From Phymorhynchus buccinoides (Eukaryota; Mollusca; Gastropoda; Neogastropoda; Raphitomidae): a DNA stretch of 64,000 nucleotides. Location: assembly GCA_017654935.2 (NCBI GenBank), contig CM065694.1, positions 5,379,258-5,443,257 of the forward strand. Direction: 5' to 3'. The notes under the pieces were generated by a model. That model had not been told where the DNA came from. It worked only from the letters and a program-made list of their open reading frames with translations, and made no database searches. Below are positions 12,056 to 23,986 of the stretch, piece by piece. Positions within the stretch are counted from its first letter, which is position 1. Each line of letters opens with the position of its first letter. Position numbers and translations under genes: made by a program.

Positions 12056-13108
12056 AGATTCTTTAATCAGCCAATGCACCGTAATACAAAGGAAATCGTT
12101 TTGGTTTTGCACAAGACACAATCCAACAACAACAAAAGCATGCACATCGAATGGACAAATTACATCATCATGTATCAGTCTCTCCCTCAGATTCTCTCTT
12201 TCTCTCAGACGCACACCTACACACATACACCAACACACACACATACACGTGTGCATACACATTTATACCAATACATGTCCCACCTCCTCACACACGCACA
12301 TACAAGACCACGAGCATGCAGGCACACTGATTGACACAAGTCTGGGCAAAATAGGATAAAGAATTCCCCTAGGGGAATGAGCCTACTGAGTATTGATGGC
12401 TCTGACAGCAGAGGGGTAAAAGCTGTTCTTCAGGTGGTTACATTTGCACTTAAAAGAGCAGAACCTTTTACCAGAAGGGAGAGATTGAAACAGATGGTTG
12501 GCTGGGTGTGTGCTATCAGATATGGATTTAGCTTTGCGTCTTATGCGCACACTATAGATGTTATCTGGGGATGGCTGTTTGTGACCTATGATTTTTGAGG
12601 CTGTCTTGACGACTTGATGGAGTTTCCTTTTATCTTTAGCTGAAGCTGATCCATACCAGACAGATATTGAAAAACTGAGTATGCTTTCGATGACAGATCG
12701 ATAGATGATAGAACTGTGTCAAGACTGCTGTACTTATCCTAAATTTCTTGAGCTGTCTTAGAAAATATAGTCTCTGCTGTGCTTTTTTGCAGGATGATGT
12801 GATGTTGACTTCCCAGCTTAATGTATTTGAAATGTGCACACCTAGGAATTTAAATGACTCTACTTGCTCAACTACCTGACCTTTAACAGATAATGCTGGG
12901 AGAGGAGTTTTCTTTTTCCTGAAATCAACTATCATTTCTTTAGTTTTGGAAACATTGAGCTCAAGGTTGTTAGTGGCACACCAGTCAACCATCTTTTCAA
13001 CTTCATCCCTGTACCCTGCCTCATCGCCATTAGTAATGAGCCCCTCCATAGTAGTGTCATCCGAAAACTTAATAACTGCAACAGATGGGTTTACAGAGCG
13101 AAAGTCAT
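12056..13108 (-). mobile_element. 5'-truncated non-LTR retrotransposon
   Basis: Insertion read on the minus strand. It starts inside a reverse transcriptase at about 13108 and ends with a 3' tail that includes CA/CT-rich sequence (12180-12330). It splits the second copy of the duplication at 11327-12055, and a short TTCA repeat occurs at both junctions. Truncation at the 5' side with an intact 3' side is the usual outcome of target-primed reverse transcription. Confidence 0.7.
12383..13108 (-). pseudogene. Reverse transcriptase C-terminal fragment
   Basis: The minus-strand frame carries the catalytic box as IKFSDDTT, then NLELNVSKTKEMIVDFR, FKFLGVHISN and KKAQQRLYFLRQLKKF, which are hallmark segments after the active site in non-LTR reverse transcriptases. 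A frame change near 12700 leads to IESILSFSISVWYG and a tail ending SAVRAINTQ at the stop 12383-12385. The palm N-terminal half, endonuclease and ORF1 are absent, so this is a dead, 5'-truncated copy. It resembles CR1/L2-like elements common in fish and molluscs, but the clade is not proven. Confidence 0.8.
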
Positions 13109-13370
13109 TCAACTGCACCCAGTCCTTTTCTTTTGGAATATAGGGAAGGTCATCTCCCGGGATTCAATGATCTGTTCCCTCCCAATAGAAAAACAGGGAC
13201 AAGTCATGGTTGACCGAAAGTGTACAAGCACTTGATAGGATACAAGTCCTTTGAAAACAGCACCCATTTAGAATGCATGCACTCCGTGCCTCCGACAATG
13301 GCTCGGACTAGATGCATGATGATCATTCAGTAGAAGTAGTCTTCAAATGGAGGTTCTGGATGATAAATGC

Positions 13371-13487
13371 TCAGGGTGACTCCGTCATGTAAACCACAGT
13401 CTTCCCTCGGTTGCGCCCCTCTTCCACATGCTCGTAAGCCGCTGGCAGGTCAGTGAAAGCAAACGTTTTCTCCACTACCGGCTGGAT
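13371..13487 (-). CDS. RTN4IP1: RTN4IP1 exon 9 (stop)
   Basis: 117 nt, 38 codons and TGA at 13373-13371. Encodes IQPVVEKTFAFTDLPAAYEH and EGRNRGKTVVYM, the conserved C-terminus of the dehydrogenase family. Acceptor TTGTAG. Confidence 0.93.
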   Translation of the reverse strand: MQPVVEKTFAFTDLPAAYEHVEEGRNRGKTVVYMTESP

Positions 13488-14660
13488 CTACAAGGCAAAT
13501 AATTCACCACATCAATGAAGACTATCAATCAACAATTATTAACTTAGTCACTGAGTTAGTGATAGAAAATAATTGTTGCTGCAACAGACAACATGTTCAT
13601 CCTTTCTGTCAATGATAAATAACATGTTGAAGGGAAAACACTGTGAAAGTGGATAATTTACAAAGCCAATAAGAAACCGTGCAAAAGAAAAGGCACACAA
13701 ATTCATCCCTTTACCTCCCTTATCCTACACACACACAAACACCTGAACTCATCAGTGAGAGAAAACTTATTCATGATGGCTCTGAAGGACAATAATCCAA
13801 CCAAACGAATTCAGTGCAATATCAATCCAATGACTTAACACTGCCTACTGATGCCACAAACTTAATAGGCCTGTCATTCACTGAGAGGATATTTATCACA
13901 TGAATTATTGACTTTCCCTGTTAGCACAAATCCTCCCCGGCCTCACACTGACAATGCAGTTTCTGTTGACTTATCATGCCTGAACTGGTTTCTGCCAACA
14001 AAATAAACTGATACAGATACCTCTTACTACATTCATCCTGCCCACCCCTTCTGCATGTGCCCTACCTGTCCACTATCCACCATCTGAGCCACTCTTTCCA
14101 GAGCTCGTCCGTTGGGGAGGAAGAACGCCCAGCGATAACTCTGCCCTCCAGTCAGACCCTGCACACAGGAAAAGGAAAACACTATGTGCAACAACAAGCA
14201 CAGACCGTCCCCCTGATGTCAGGGGTGTGGCTGTGGGTTTGGACTCAAATGTACGACCCAGAAGATAGGACAGCAAACAACACATATACACACACACAAG
14301 CACATAGACACGCAAGCACACACACAAGCACATGCACACACATACACAAGCACACACACAAAAAGACACTATACACCCACCTTGACCACAATGTTGACCA
14401 GGAAGAAGCTGGACTGGGCCACGCCCGGCACAAAGCCCTTGCTGTCACACACACACATACACAGTACACACAAGCACATAAACACAAATACACCATACAC
14501 CCACCTTGACCACATTGTTGACCAGGAAGAAGCTGGCCTGGGCCACGCCCAACACAAAGCCCTTGCTGTCACACACACGCACACACAAAGACACAATACA
14601 CCCACATTGTTGACCAGGAAGAAGCTGGCCTGGGCCACGCCCGGCACAAAGCCATTGCTG

Positions 14661-14693
<33 letters not shown>

Positions 14694-17600
14694 GACACCA
14701 TACACCCACATTGTTGACCAGGAAGAAGCTGGCCTGGGCCACACCCAACACAAAGCCCTTGCTGTCACACACACACACACACACACACGCATGCACGAAC
14801 ACACACAAAGACACCATACACCCACATTGTTGACCAGGAAGAAGCTGGCCTGGGCCACGCCCGGCACAAAGCCATTGCTGTCACACACACACACAAAGAC
14901 ACCACACACCCACCTTGACCACATTGTTGACCAGGAAGAAGCTGGCCTGGGCCACACCCGGCACAAAGCCATTGCTGTCACACACACACACAAAGACACC
15001 ACACACCCACCTTGACCACATTGTTGACCAGGAAGAAGCTGGACTGGGCCACGCCCGGCACAAAGCCCTTGCTGTCCACGTCGGTCAGCAGGGGGAACAC
15101 GATGGTCACCAGCTTGGCGTTGGTCCACTTCTTCAGCAGGCTGAAGGAATCCTCCGCCATTGACCCTCCCACCGCGTCCAGCACAAAGTCGAACCTGTAC
15201 TTTCACACGCACACGCACACACACGCACACCAAGTTAAGGCTGAGGATATCTACTTGACATTGACACTGACACTTATCCATTTTCCTTGCACACACACAC
15301 ATATGCATGCACACATACACACACAGAGGGACATCAAGTTAACGCTAAGGAAACATACATTTATAGTTTTATACAGACACTTAAATCTTATCCATCCCCC
15401 CCACACACACACGTGTGCACACATGCATGCGCACATACACACATCACACAAAAAGAACCTTATCACATTGTCAACGAGCTAAAAAGACAAACACAGAGAC
15501 AACTGTGCGCACGCACACACACATATAGCACTGTCTCATAAATAGGTCTTTTGGGGTTATCTTTCTCTATGCCCCACATGGCCGAAAGGCCAAAGAGGGC
15601 GTAAAACATTATTTCCTTATCTTTCTCTACTGTCTCGTTTTGAAGTCGGTTTGGGGTAGTTCCGGTTCAAAAATAGAATTAAAAAAACGGAAGTTACCTA
15701 CCTTAAACAACAACTATATTTTGTTCTTGTCTTCAAGTCTTAGGGTATTAATGTGGTCGTATCAAGTAAACAAATAAGAACATAACTGTTTATAGTCGAC
15801 GAATGTAAACACTTTAAGAAAAAACCATGAAGGAGGACTTAATATTAAATCTCCAAACTGATAACTGAGCAATTAAACACCCCTCCATTACAATTACGGA
15901 GCAGCCATGCCGTGTTTACAGCATTTTCTAACCGGAACTTATTGTGGTATACACTTCAATGTATTGTGGCAGTACCATAGCCGATGAGGTTTATCCGAGG
16001 CGTGGTTACTGCTACACATATCTATATTGATAAAAACTCGGGACTTTACTGGTGTTGCACTGCCTCCGGGCATTGCAGCCAGTATTGTTCCCACCATCTT
16101 TGTATTTACAAATGTCCCATATGTGTCTATGACCGAGAGGACGTAAAACACCTTTTTTTTTCTTTCTTCTTCTAACCGGAACTAAGCGTCCTAACGGGCA
16201 CAGAACTCGTCTGTTACTTCCGTTTTCATTTCGCAACAGTGATATACATGTACACACTTACACATGTGTACACACACGTACACTCGCATAAACAGAGGGA
16301 TCCCTTTTACAAGGCAAAAGTACACACACAAAGGACACCAATACACCCCACATTGTTGACCAGGAAGAAGCTGGCCTGGGCCACGCCCGGCACAAAGCCA
16401 TTGCTGTCACACATCACACACACACACACACACACACAAAGACACCATACACCCACATTGTTGACCAGGAAGAAGCTGGCCTGGGCCACACCCAACACAA
16501 AGCCCTTGCTGTCACACACACACACACACACACACGCATGCACGAACACACACAAAGACACCATACACCCACATTGTTGACCAGGAAGAAGCTGGCCTGG
16601 GCCACGCCCGGCACAAAGCCATTGCTGTCACACACACACACAAAGACACCACACACCCACCTTGACCACATTGTTGACCAGGAAGAAGCTGGCCTGGGCC
16701 ACGCCCGGCACAAAGCCATTGCTGTCACACACACACACAAAGACACCACACACCCACCTTGACCACATTGTTGACCAGGAAGAAGCTGGACTGGGCCACG
16801 CCCGGCACAAAGCCCTTGCTGTCCACGTCGGTCAGCAGGGGGAACACGATGGTCACCAGCTTGGCGTTGGTCCACTTCTTCAGCAGGCTGAAGGAATCCT
16901 CCGCCATTGACCCTCCCACCGCGTCCAGCACAAAGTCGAACCTGTACTTTCACACGCACACGCACACACACGCACACCAAGTTAAGGCTGAGGATATCTA
17001 CTTGACATTGACACTGACACTTATCCATTTTCCTTGCACACACACACATATGCATGCACACATACACACACAGAGGGACATCAAGTTAACGCTAAGGAAA
17101 CATACATTTATAGTTTTATACAGACACTTAAATCTTATCCATCCCCCCCACACACACACGTGTGCACACATGCATGCGCACATACACACAACACACAAAA
17201 AGAACCTTATCACATTGTCAACGAGCTAAAAAGACAAACACAGAGACAACTGTGCGCACGCACACACACATATAGCACTGTCTCATAAATAGGTCTTTTG
17301 GGGTTATCTTTCTCTATGCCCCACATGGCCGAAAGGCCAAAGAGGGCGTAAAACATTATTTCCTTATCTTTCTCTACTGTCTCGTTTTGAAGTCGGTTTG
17401 GGGTAGTTCAGGTTCCAAAATAGAATTAAAAAAAAAAACGGAAGTTACCTACCTTAAACAACAACTATATTTTGTTCTTGTCTTCAAGTCTTAGGGTATT
17501 AATGTGGTCGTATCAAGTAAACAAATAAGAACATAACTGTTTATAGTCAACGAATGTAAACACTTTAAGAAAAAACCATGAAGGAGGACTTAATAATTAT

Positions 17601-20600
17601 TAAATCTCCAAACTGATAACTGAGCAATTAAACACCCCTCCATTACAATTACGGAGCAGCCATGCCGTGTTTACAGCATTTTCTAACCGGAACTTATTGT
17701 GGTATACACTTCAATGTATTGTTGGCAGTACCATAGCCGATGAGGTTTATCCGAGGCGTGGTTACTGCTACACATATCTATATTGATAAAAACTCGGGAC
17801 TTTACTGGTGTTGCACTGCCTCCGGGCATTGCAGCCAGTATTGTTCCCACCATCTTTGTATTTACAAATGTCCCATATGTGTCTGTTCATGACCGAGAGG
17901 ACGTAAAACACCTTTTTTTTTCTTTCTTCTTCTAACCGGAACTAAGCGTCCTAACGGGCACAGAACTCGTCTGTTACTTCCGTTTTCATTTCGCAACAGT
18001 GATATACATGTACACACTTACACATGTGTACACACACGTACACTCGCATAAACAGAGGGATCCCTTTTACAAGGCAAAAGTAAAGCCTGCTGGGTGGTGT
18101 GTGTGTGTGTGTGTGTGTATTAGGTATTAATATTTTAGGTATTAGGTACTTTATAGTCACAGAGGCGTCTCTGTGAAATTCGGGTTGCTCCCACCTGGAG
18201 AGCGCATCGCAGCCAGAGGCCACCCACTTTCCTTTTTTGTGTGTGTGCATGCGATGTGTGTGCGTGTGTGTGTGTGTATTGTGTTGTGTGTGTGTGTGTG
18301 TCTGTCTGTATGTGTGTGTAAAGAACTTACGGAGGCAGCTTGGCCAGCTGTGATTTGAGGTTGCCTGCCTTGTAGTCCAGCACCCTGTCTGCTCCCAGGC
18401 CCTCCACCAGGGACACGGCATCTGTGGAGCAGGTTGCAGTCACCTCCGCCCCCCATGCCTTCAGCAGCTGGAAACAGACGCATACGTTGCTTGCGTTTAT
18501 CAATTATTATGTGCTAAACTAACTGCTTCTAAATCTAATAGCCAATTACTGTTAACCCCTGTGGTGGGGGAGCTCTAAACTAAGAGTAGCCCCTAATCCC
18601 CATTTTTCATTCTCTCCATCCTCATTTACAATTTACAATGTATGACAAGCCCGGTTTTTTTATATTGTTCACTGGCTTTCATGCGTGAGACCTTACGCAC
18701 TTGAGTGGGCACATGTTGCCCATTCTGCAGTGCATATTTGCCTATATATATAGCCTTTTTTATATATATTTGTTTTTACTAAGATGAGTAGAGCATGAGC
18801 TATAGGGCACAATGATGAAGATGCCATGTCGTGAATTGTACTGTTTATTATTTTTTTTAAATTCAGGTTTTTGGACGTTGTTAAGAATCATTGATGTGTG
18901 TTTTGTTATACGTGGTCGAACTTTACGCGGTGACAGTCCTGAGATAACCATAGCTGTTGACGGGACTATAACAGACTAACTAACTTCTGGCCCCCTGTCT
19001 ACGTACTAATGTGTGACGTCATTCATGATGTCATCACTTTTTGATGTCATAGCCTTGGAATGATGGTTTTTTGTTTAGACAAGTCAGGAAAGACATATCT
19101 CTAGACCATTTTTTTTCTCTCAGATTGAATATAACAGGTCTCATTTTCGTTTGATTTTATTTTATAAAGAAGACATTTTCTCAAATTTTCTCTGGCAATG
19201 AAGGGGTTAAATCATTGCAGGTGAAAAAAAAAGTAAAACACTTCTAATGTCAGATTATATGAACTTTAAATCATGAAATGTAAATTCCTTGTTTTTGAGT
19301 AAACAAAATCTCTCTCTTTCTCCTTTCCTCTCTGTCTGTATGTGTTTCCATCTCTCTGTCTGTCTCTCTCTCACCTATTCCTCCCTCTGGCTCTCATATT
19401 CCTGTGATGGTGTGGAGTGGAAGGGTGAAGGGTGCAGGGACAGACAGGAGTGCAGGAATAGTAGGCAGGAAACAATCAGCAAACAGCAACAGGCAGTCAA
19501 GGCTGACACAGGTCTCTCTCTCTTTATTTCTTCTCTCTCCAACAAGTCTCAAAATAAGTCTGCCTTAAATTTTTACATGTGGCTAGTTATATCGGCAAAA
19601 CCCGGACCGCAAAGACAACAACTTTTAACTTTCACGCAACTTGCTCTCACAGGGCTTGTGATTGCCAAACTTGTGTTTGTTACTACACCTTTTAAGTGTG
19701 TTGTCTCTACGGTCGTCATACATAACAAGACATGTTGCATATGGTTGGAAAGCTTGAAAAAAACAGAAATATATGACATTCATCAATAGTCGGGAGTTTC
19801 TCTTTAAAAAGAAATACTTGCAATTAAGGTGCAAAGTGATCCCACCCTTTAACAAGCCCAACCCGTATTTTATAAAATAACTAAATAACTGCTTCACAAA
19901 TCAGAATAACAAAATAATACTAAAAAAGCAAAATACACAAACTTTCATTTGTATAAATTTCAAGTCCCAATTCAATCTATAAAGTTTATAATTTGTGTCC
20001 CGAAATTCGATAGAAAACACAAGTCGAATTTCTATTGATGCTTGTGGTTTGAAGCAAATCTTAAATTGTAAAATATTATAAATCTATAAGGTCCAAGATC
20101 ATTTTGAATATACAAAACTAGTTTCGTTAGCTATTAGAACGAAAACAGAAGGGCGAATCAAAATAAAATTGCGTGGTTTAGAAAATTAGTATTTTGATTC
20201 GAAAGACAGTCAATCGGCTTTCACACATGGTATAGGCCTAGCCTACCGTACAAAGAACTCGGGAGGTTCGTGAATAGCTACAATGAATGGACTGTATTCA
20301 TTTTGCAATACTACAAGTTTATACGGAAAAGATCCATAGCATGTCATATATGAAATGAAAGGGGATAGATTATAGATTTAGGTTGTATAATTAGAAATTC
20401 AAACATTTGACTAAATTTTGAATAAGAATAGAAAACATGCGAAACGACCTGGAATATTTTGACCCACGTGTTAATTTTACCAATCACAAAATCTTGAATT
20501 GTCAGGCTATGCGAGTATTTCAGTTAATACAAATGTATGGGATAAAAGCTATGATTTTTTCTGGTTCCAACCATATGCATCTTATATCAATGCAAACTTT

Positions 20601-21683
20601 AATTAAACAAGAATATGATAAAATACAATTTAATTACAAATAAATCTCAAGGGAGTTAACTTGGGCAGATAACTCCAAACTAGCAAAAATAGGCGCTTAG
20701 AAGTTAGAGGGCAATAGTAGCTGTGTCCCCACACTGCTACATCCCCCTTTCCCTCTCTCCCTCACTCTCTCTGTCTCTCTTCCTCTCTCTCTACATTGTG
20801 TTCTTGTCATGATAGATGTGTTGGCCTAAGTTGTTTACACATTTCCAAATTTCTAAGTTTTTAGCATACCCTTCAAATGCTCACAGTTAGCAAATTTGAA
20901 CACATTTTGCCATCATAATTCATCCCTCCCAAAATCTGATGCAAACATCAATTGAAATCTAGTGATCTTTCAATCAAATTTATTGAACGCTATGTATTTA
21001 CCTGAATAGAAAGCGTCCCTATTCCTCCAGCACCGCCTAGAATAAGAACTCTGCCAAACAAATCAAACAAAATTGTCAATTATTCAAAAGTCAGTTAACA
21101 CTATATTATACGAGCAACAGAGAAAAAAGAGATACAAACAACATGACAAAACATGACAGAAAAAAAAAGTAGAAGATGAGGTGTAAAAGAAGACTGAAGA
21201 AGAGGCGTTAAATTTGCTTATTGCATAAATAATAACCACTGGACACAAAGTTCATTAAAATATGTTCAATTTTTTTTGGTAGAATTCTTCAATTTGAATA
21301 ACAAATTTTAAAATACCGGTAATGTGAGTAAAATATCAGAAAAATGACAATTAAGATAAGAGTTCTTCAAATTATTTATTGAATGCTTGTTTGTCAGCTT
21401 ACCCTGGCTAAAAGACTCCAGGGATCATCCAACAGCCGAAGCACTTGAATACTATGATACAAATGCATCCGCTAGGGATGAGAACATTACGTGTGTGACC
21501 GTTTTTTTATTACCCCGCCACATGGGCAACCACACTCCGACTTCGGGGGAATTTCTTGAATGATATCTTAGTCCATCTCCAAAAGCAGTCTCATCCTCTC
21601 TCTCTCTCTCTCTGTGAGTCTGTCTCTCTTTCTCTCTGTGTCTCTCTATCACTATGTCTCCATGAGGTGTGTGTGTGTATGTA

Positions 21684-21717
<34 letters not shown>

Positions 21718-23955
21718 ATGTGTGTGTATGTGCTGCATGTGTAAGTATGCAATCCTGTCAACAAAAAATTGACAAACTGACAAAGACACATCAGACATTT
21801 TTGATAGCAGTAAACATGCTAAAAAAAATCCAGAAAGACAACCTCAGTAATGTGAGTCAAGAAGGAGAGACAATCTGACTAGCCTGTAGTTTAGAATCCC
21901 CCGCAACGTTACATCTCACTCTCAGAATCTGGTTCTTTCAGTTTCATGACAATAACTCTCGGCTGATCCTAGCCCTATCCCTTTCCCGAGACCTGCAGAA
22001 CGTTACTTCTCAGTACAAAAAATAATTCAATGCGATGATTTGATGGGGGTGTCTAAACTACGACACAGCTGACAATTTACCTTTTTCTGCGGACATTTTT
22101 CTCTTTCAGTTCTCCCACAGTGCACAAAGCTGCCCACGAGGTGGTGGCTACGTACGGAATGGAGGCTGCCTCTACGTGTGACAAAGACTGCGGCTTCTTT
22201 GAGATCTGTAGATCACCACAACCAAATATTTTCCGGGTTTTACAAATTTTAGATCATGCTTAAAATAATGCAACAGAAATAAACCAGGCACAGACCAAGA
22301 ATAGATGCCGGTCTTATAATTTTTTCCTCTGGTCATAACAACTAAAAATAAATTAGGCAAAAATGTTGAGGGCAAATTTAATAAAACACATTATCTTTAA
22401 TGCTCACGGTTGCCAGATGTTAAAAAGAAGACAAAAAACAACAACACACAAAACAAAACTACTCATGCAAACCATTAAGATTTCAACACACACACAATGA
22501 AAGCACCCGAACGCCCACTTAAAACCGAAAATATTTCGAATTTTAATATTCTTTATCGTATACACCCAACCATGGACACACACACACACACATCACAAAA
22601 CAATCCAACCCAACACACATGCAACACATATAATCAACACACATACACATGTACACAAACAAATACTAAGAAAACCTTGTGGGTACCTCCGATTCAGATG
22701 CGACAGTAAATTGTGCATGAGTGCCTTGACGAAATCCATTGAGCGCACCCCACACCTGAAAAAACATCTATTTTTAAGTCCAACCTGTAGCTATGAAACA
22801 AAACACTGCACCTAACTGCTTTTGATAGTTTATTGACAGCAGTTTACATCACACATGGCTTTTTTCTGGTTTATTGTCACTCAATGCTCAATCATTTTCT
22901 TCAAAACGATTTTCTTTTTCCACACAAATATCTTTTACCTCACATGTAGTGTCCACCAACCTTTGTTTTATCACGATTACACATAGTTGCCTAAGCAGAA
23001 GCAAATTTTAGCTTTATCATAATGGCATGCATCAGTAAAAAAAACACCCACTGCTGTCTGTTGATTTTCATTTTTATTTGTTTTCGTTTCCAAGTTGAGG
23101 CTTAAAAAACACCTGGTTTTCGATTACTTTTTTTGTGTTCTCATCTTTCAAATCACAAATTAACCTTACTTCGTTATTTGCATTTTTCAATTACAAGACA
23201 TCCAGTGTTAATTCTACCTTCGAAGAGGGTCAGAATAAGCACACAGAATACGCCTGAGCTAGATTTTTTAGAGTGTCATCAGGATATCTTAAGGGGTCTC
23301 TCTTTATAAGTTTTTTTTTAAAAAATTGGGGAAAAAACAGTGTATCAGGTGAAAATTTGCTATGTTTTGTGATGCACTGGCCTGAAATCCAATGCATCAG
23401 ACGGGAGATTTGAGAATTAACCCCTTGACTGCCAGAGAAAATTAAAGACAAAAATCATTGGGCAAATCATGCCATGAAAAAGACAACTGATAGAGCCAAT
23501 CTGGCAAAATTTAATGGTCTGGGGATATTACTCTCTTGACTGTTAGAGCTAAACCCAGCAAATAGAGCTATTCCTCTTCATCTCATGACGTCATTGGTGA
23601 TGTCATCAGGTCAGTATGTGATACGTTGGTGGCAGTCAAGGCGTTAATCCATACTAAAATAAGTGTTTCTGACATGTGTCCTTGAACTGTTCACCTCATC
23701 TCCAGGCTTGAAGCGTCGCACGGCTTGTCCTGTCTCTATGACAGTGCCTGAGAAATCGCGACCAAGAATCAATGGAAACTCGCTGCCAGTCATCCCCCCC
23801 TGACGCCTCCGCAAAGCATTCAGTATCTTGGATCCATAGCCTCCTGAAATGTAAAAGGTGAAACATGTTCACTATTGATATAGATATGCATTCTAAGAGA
23901 GTGTGTGAGAGAGAGAAAATGAGATAGTTTTGTCATTTCATTTTATTACCACACG

Positions 23956-23986
<31 letters not shown>

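Larger units (their letters stand above)
14580..18080. repeat. 1.75-kb tandem segmental duplication
   Basis: Unit A (about 14580-16320) and unit B (about 16321-18080) are nearly identical. Both carry partial exon-7 copies, a full exon 7, CA tracts, the AT-rich stretch and the GCCATAGCC repeat. Differences are few: GTCGAC/GTCAAC near 15797/17548, AATATTAAATC/AATAATTATTAAATC, TATGACCG/TGTTCATGACCG, and A-run length. The junctions lie in CA/minisatellite sequence, which suggests unequal exchange or an uncollapsed haplotype. Confidence 0.92.
22206..23694. other. RTN4IP1 introns 2-3 region (exon 3 inside)
   Basis: Outside exon 3 (22687-22755) the sequence is AT-rich, with short CA tracts at 22480-22650 and a TTAA MITE at 23421-23643. 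No other coding segments. Confidence 0.55.

Noticed and set aside
14661..15320. 219-residue minus-strand open frame (and its twin at 16414-17067)
   Set aside because: It reads the wrong frame of RTN4IP1 exon 7 and the GT/CA repeats; the amino acids are mostly VCVCV and the frame has no homology.
15541..15610. Hairpin ACATGGCCGAAAGGCCAAAG as a transcription terminator
   Set aside because: A short stem inside a dispersed repeat in an animal intron; no reason to assign terminator function.
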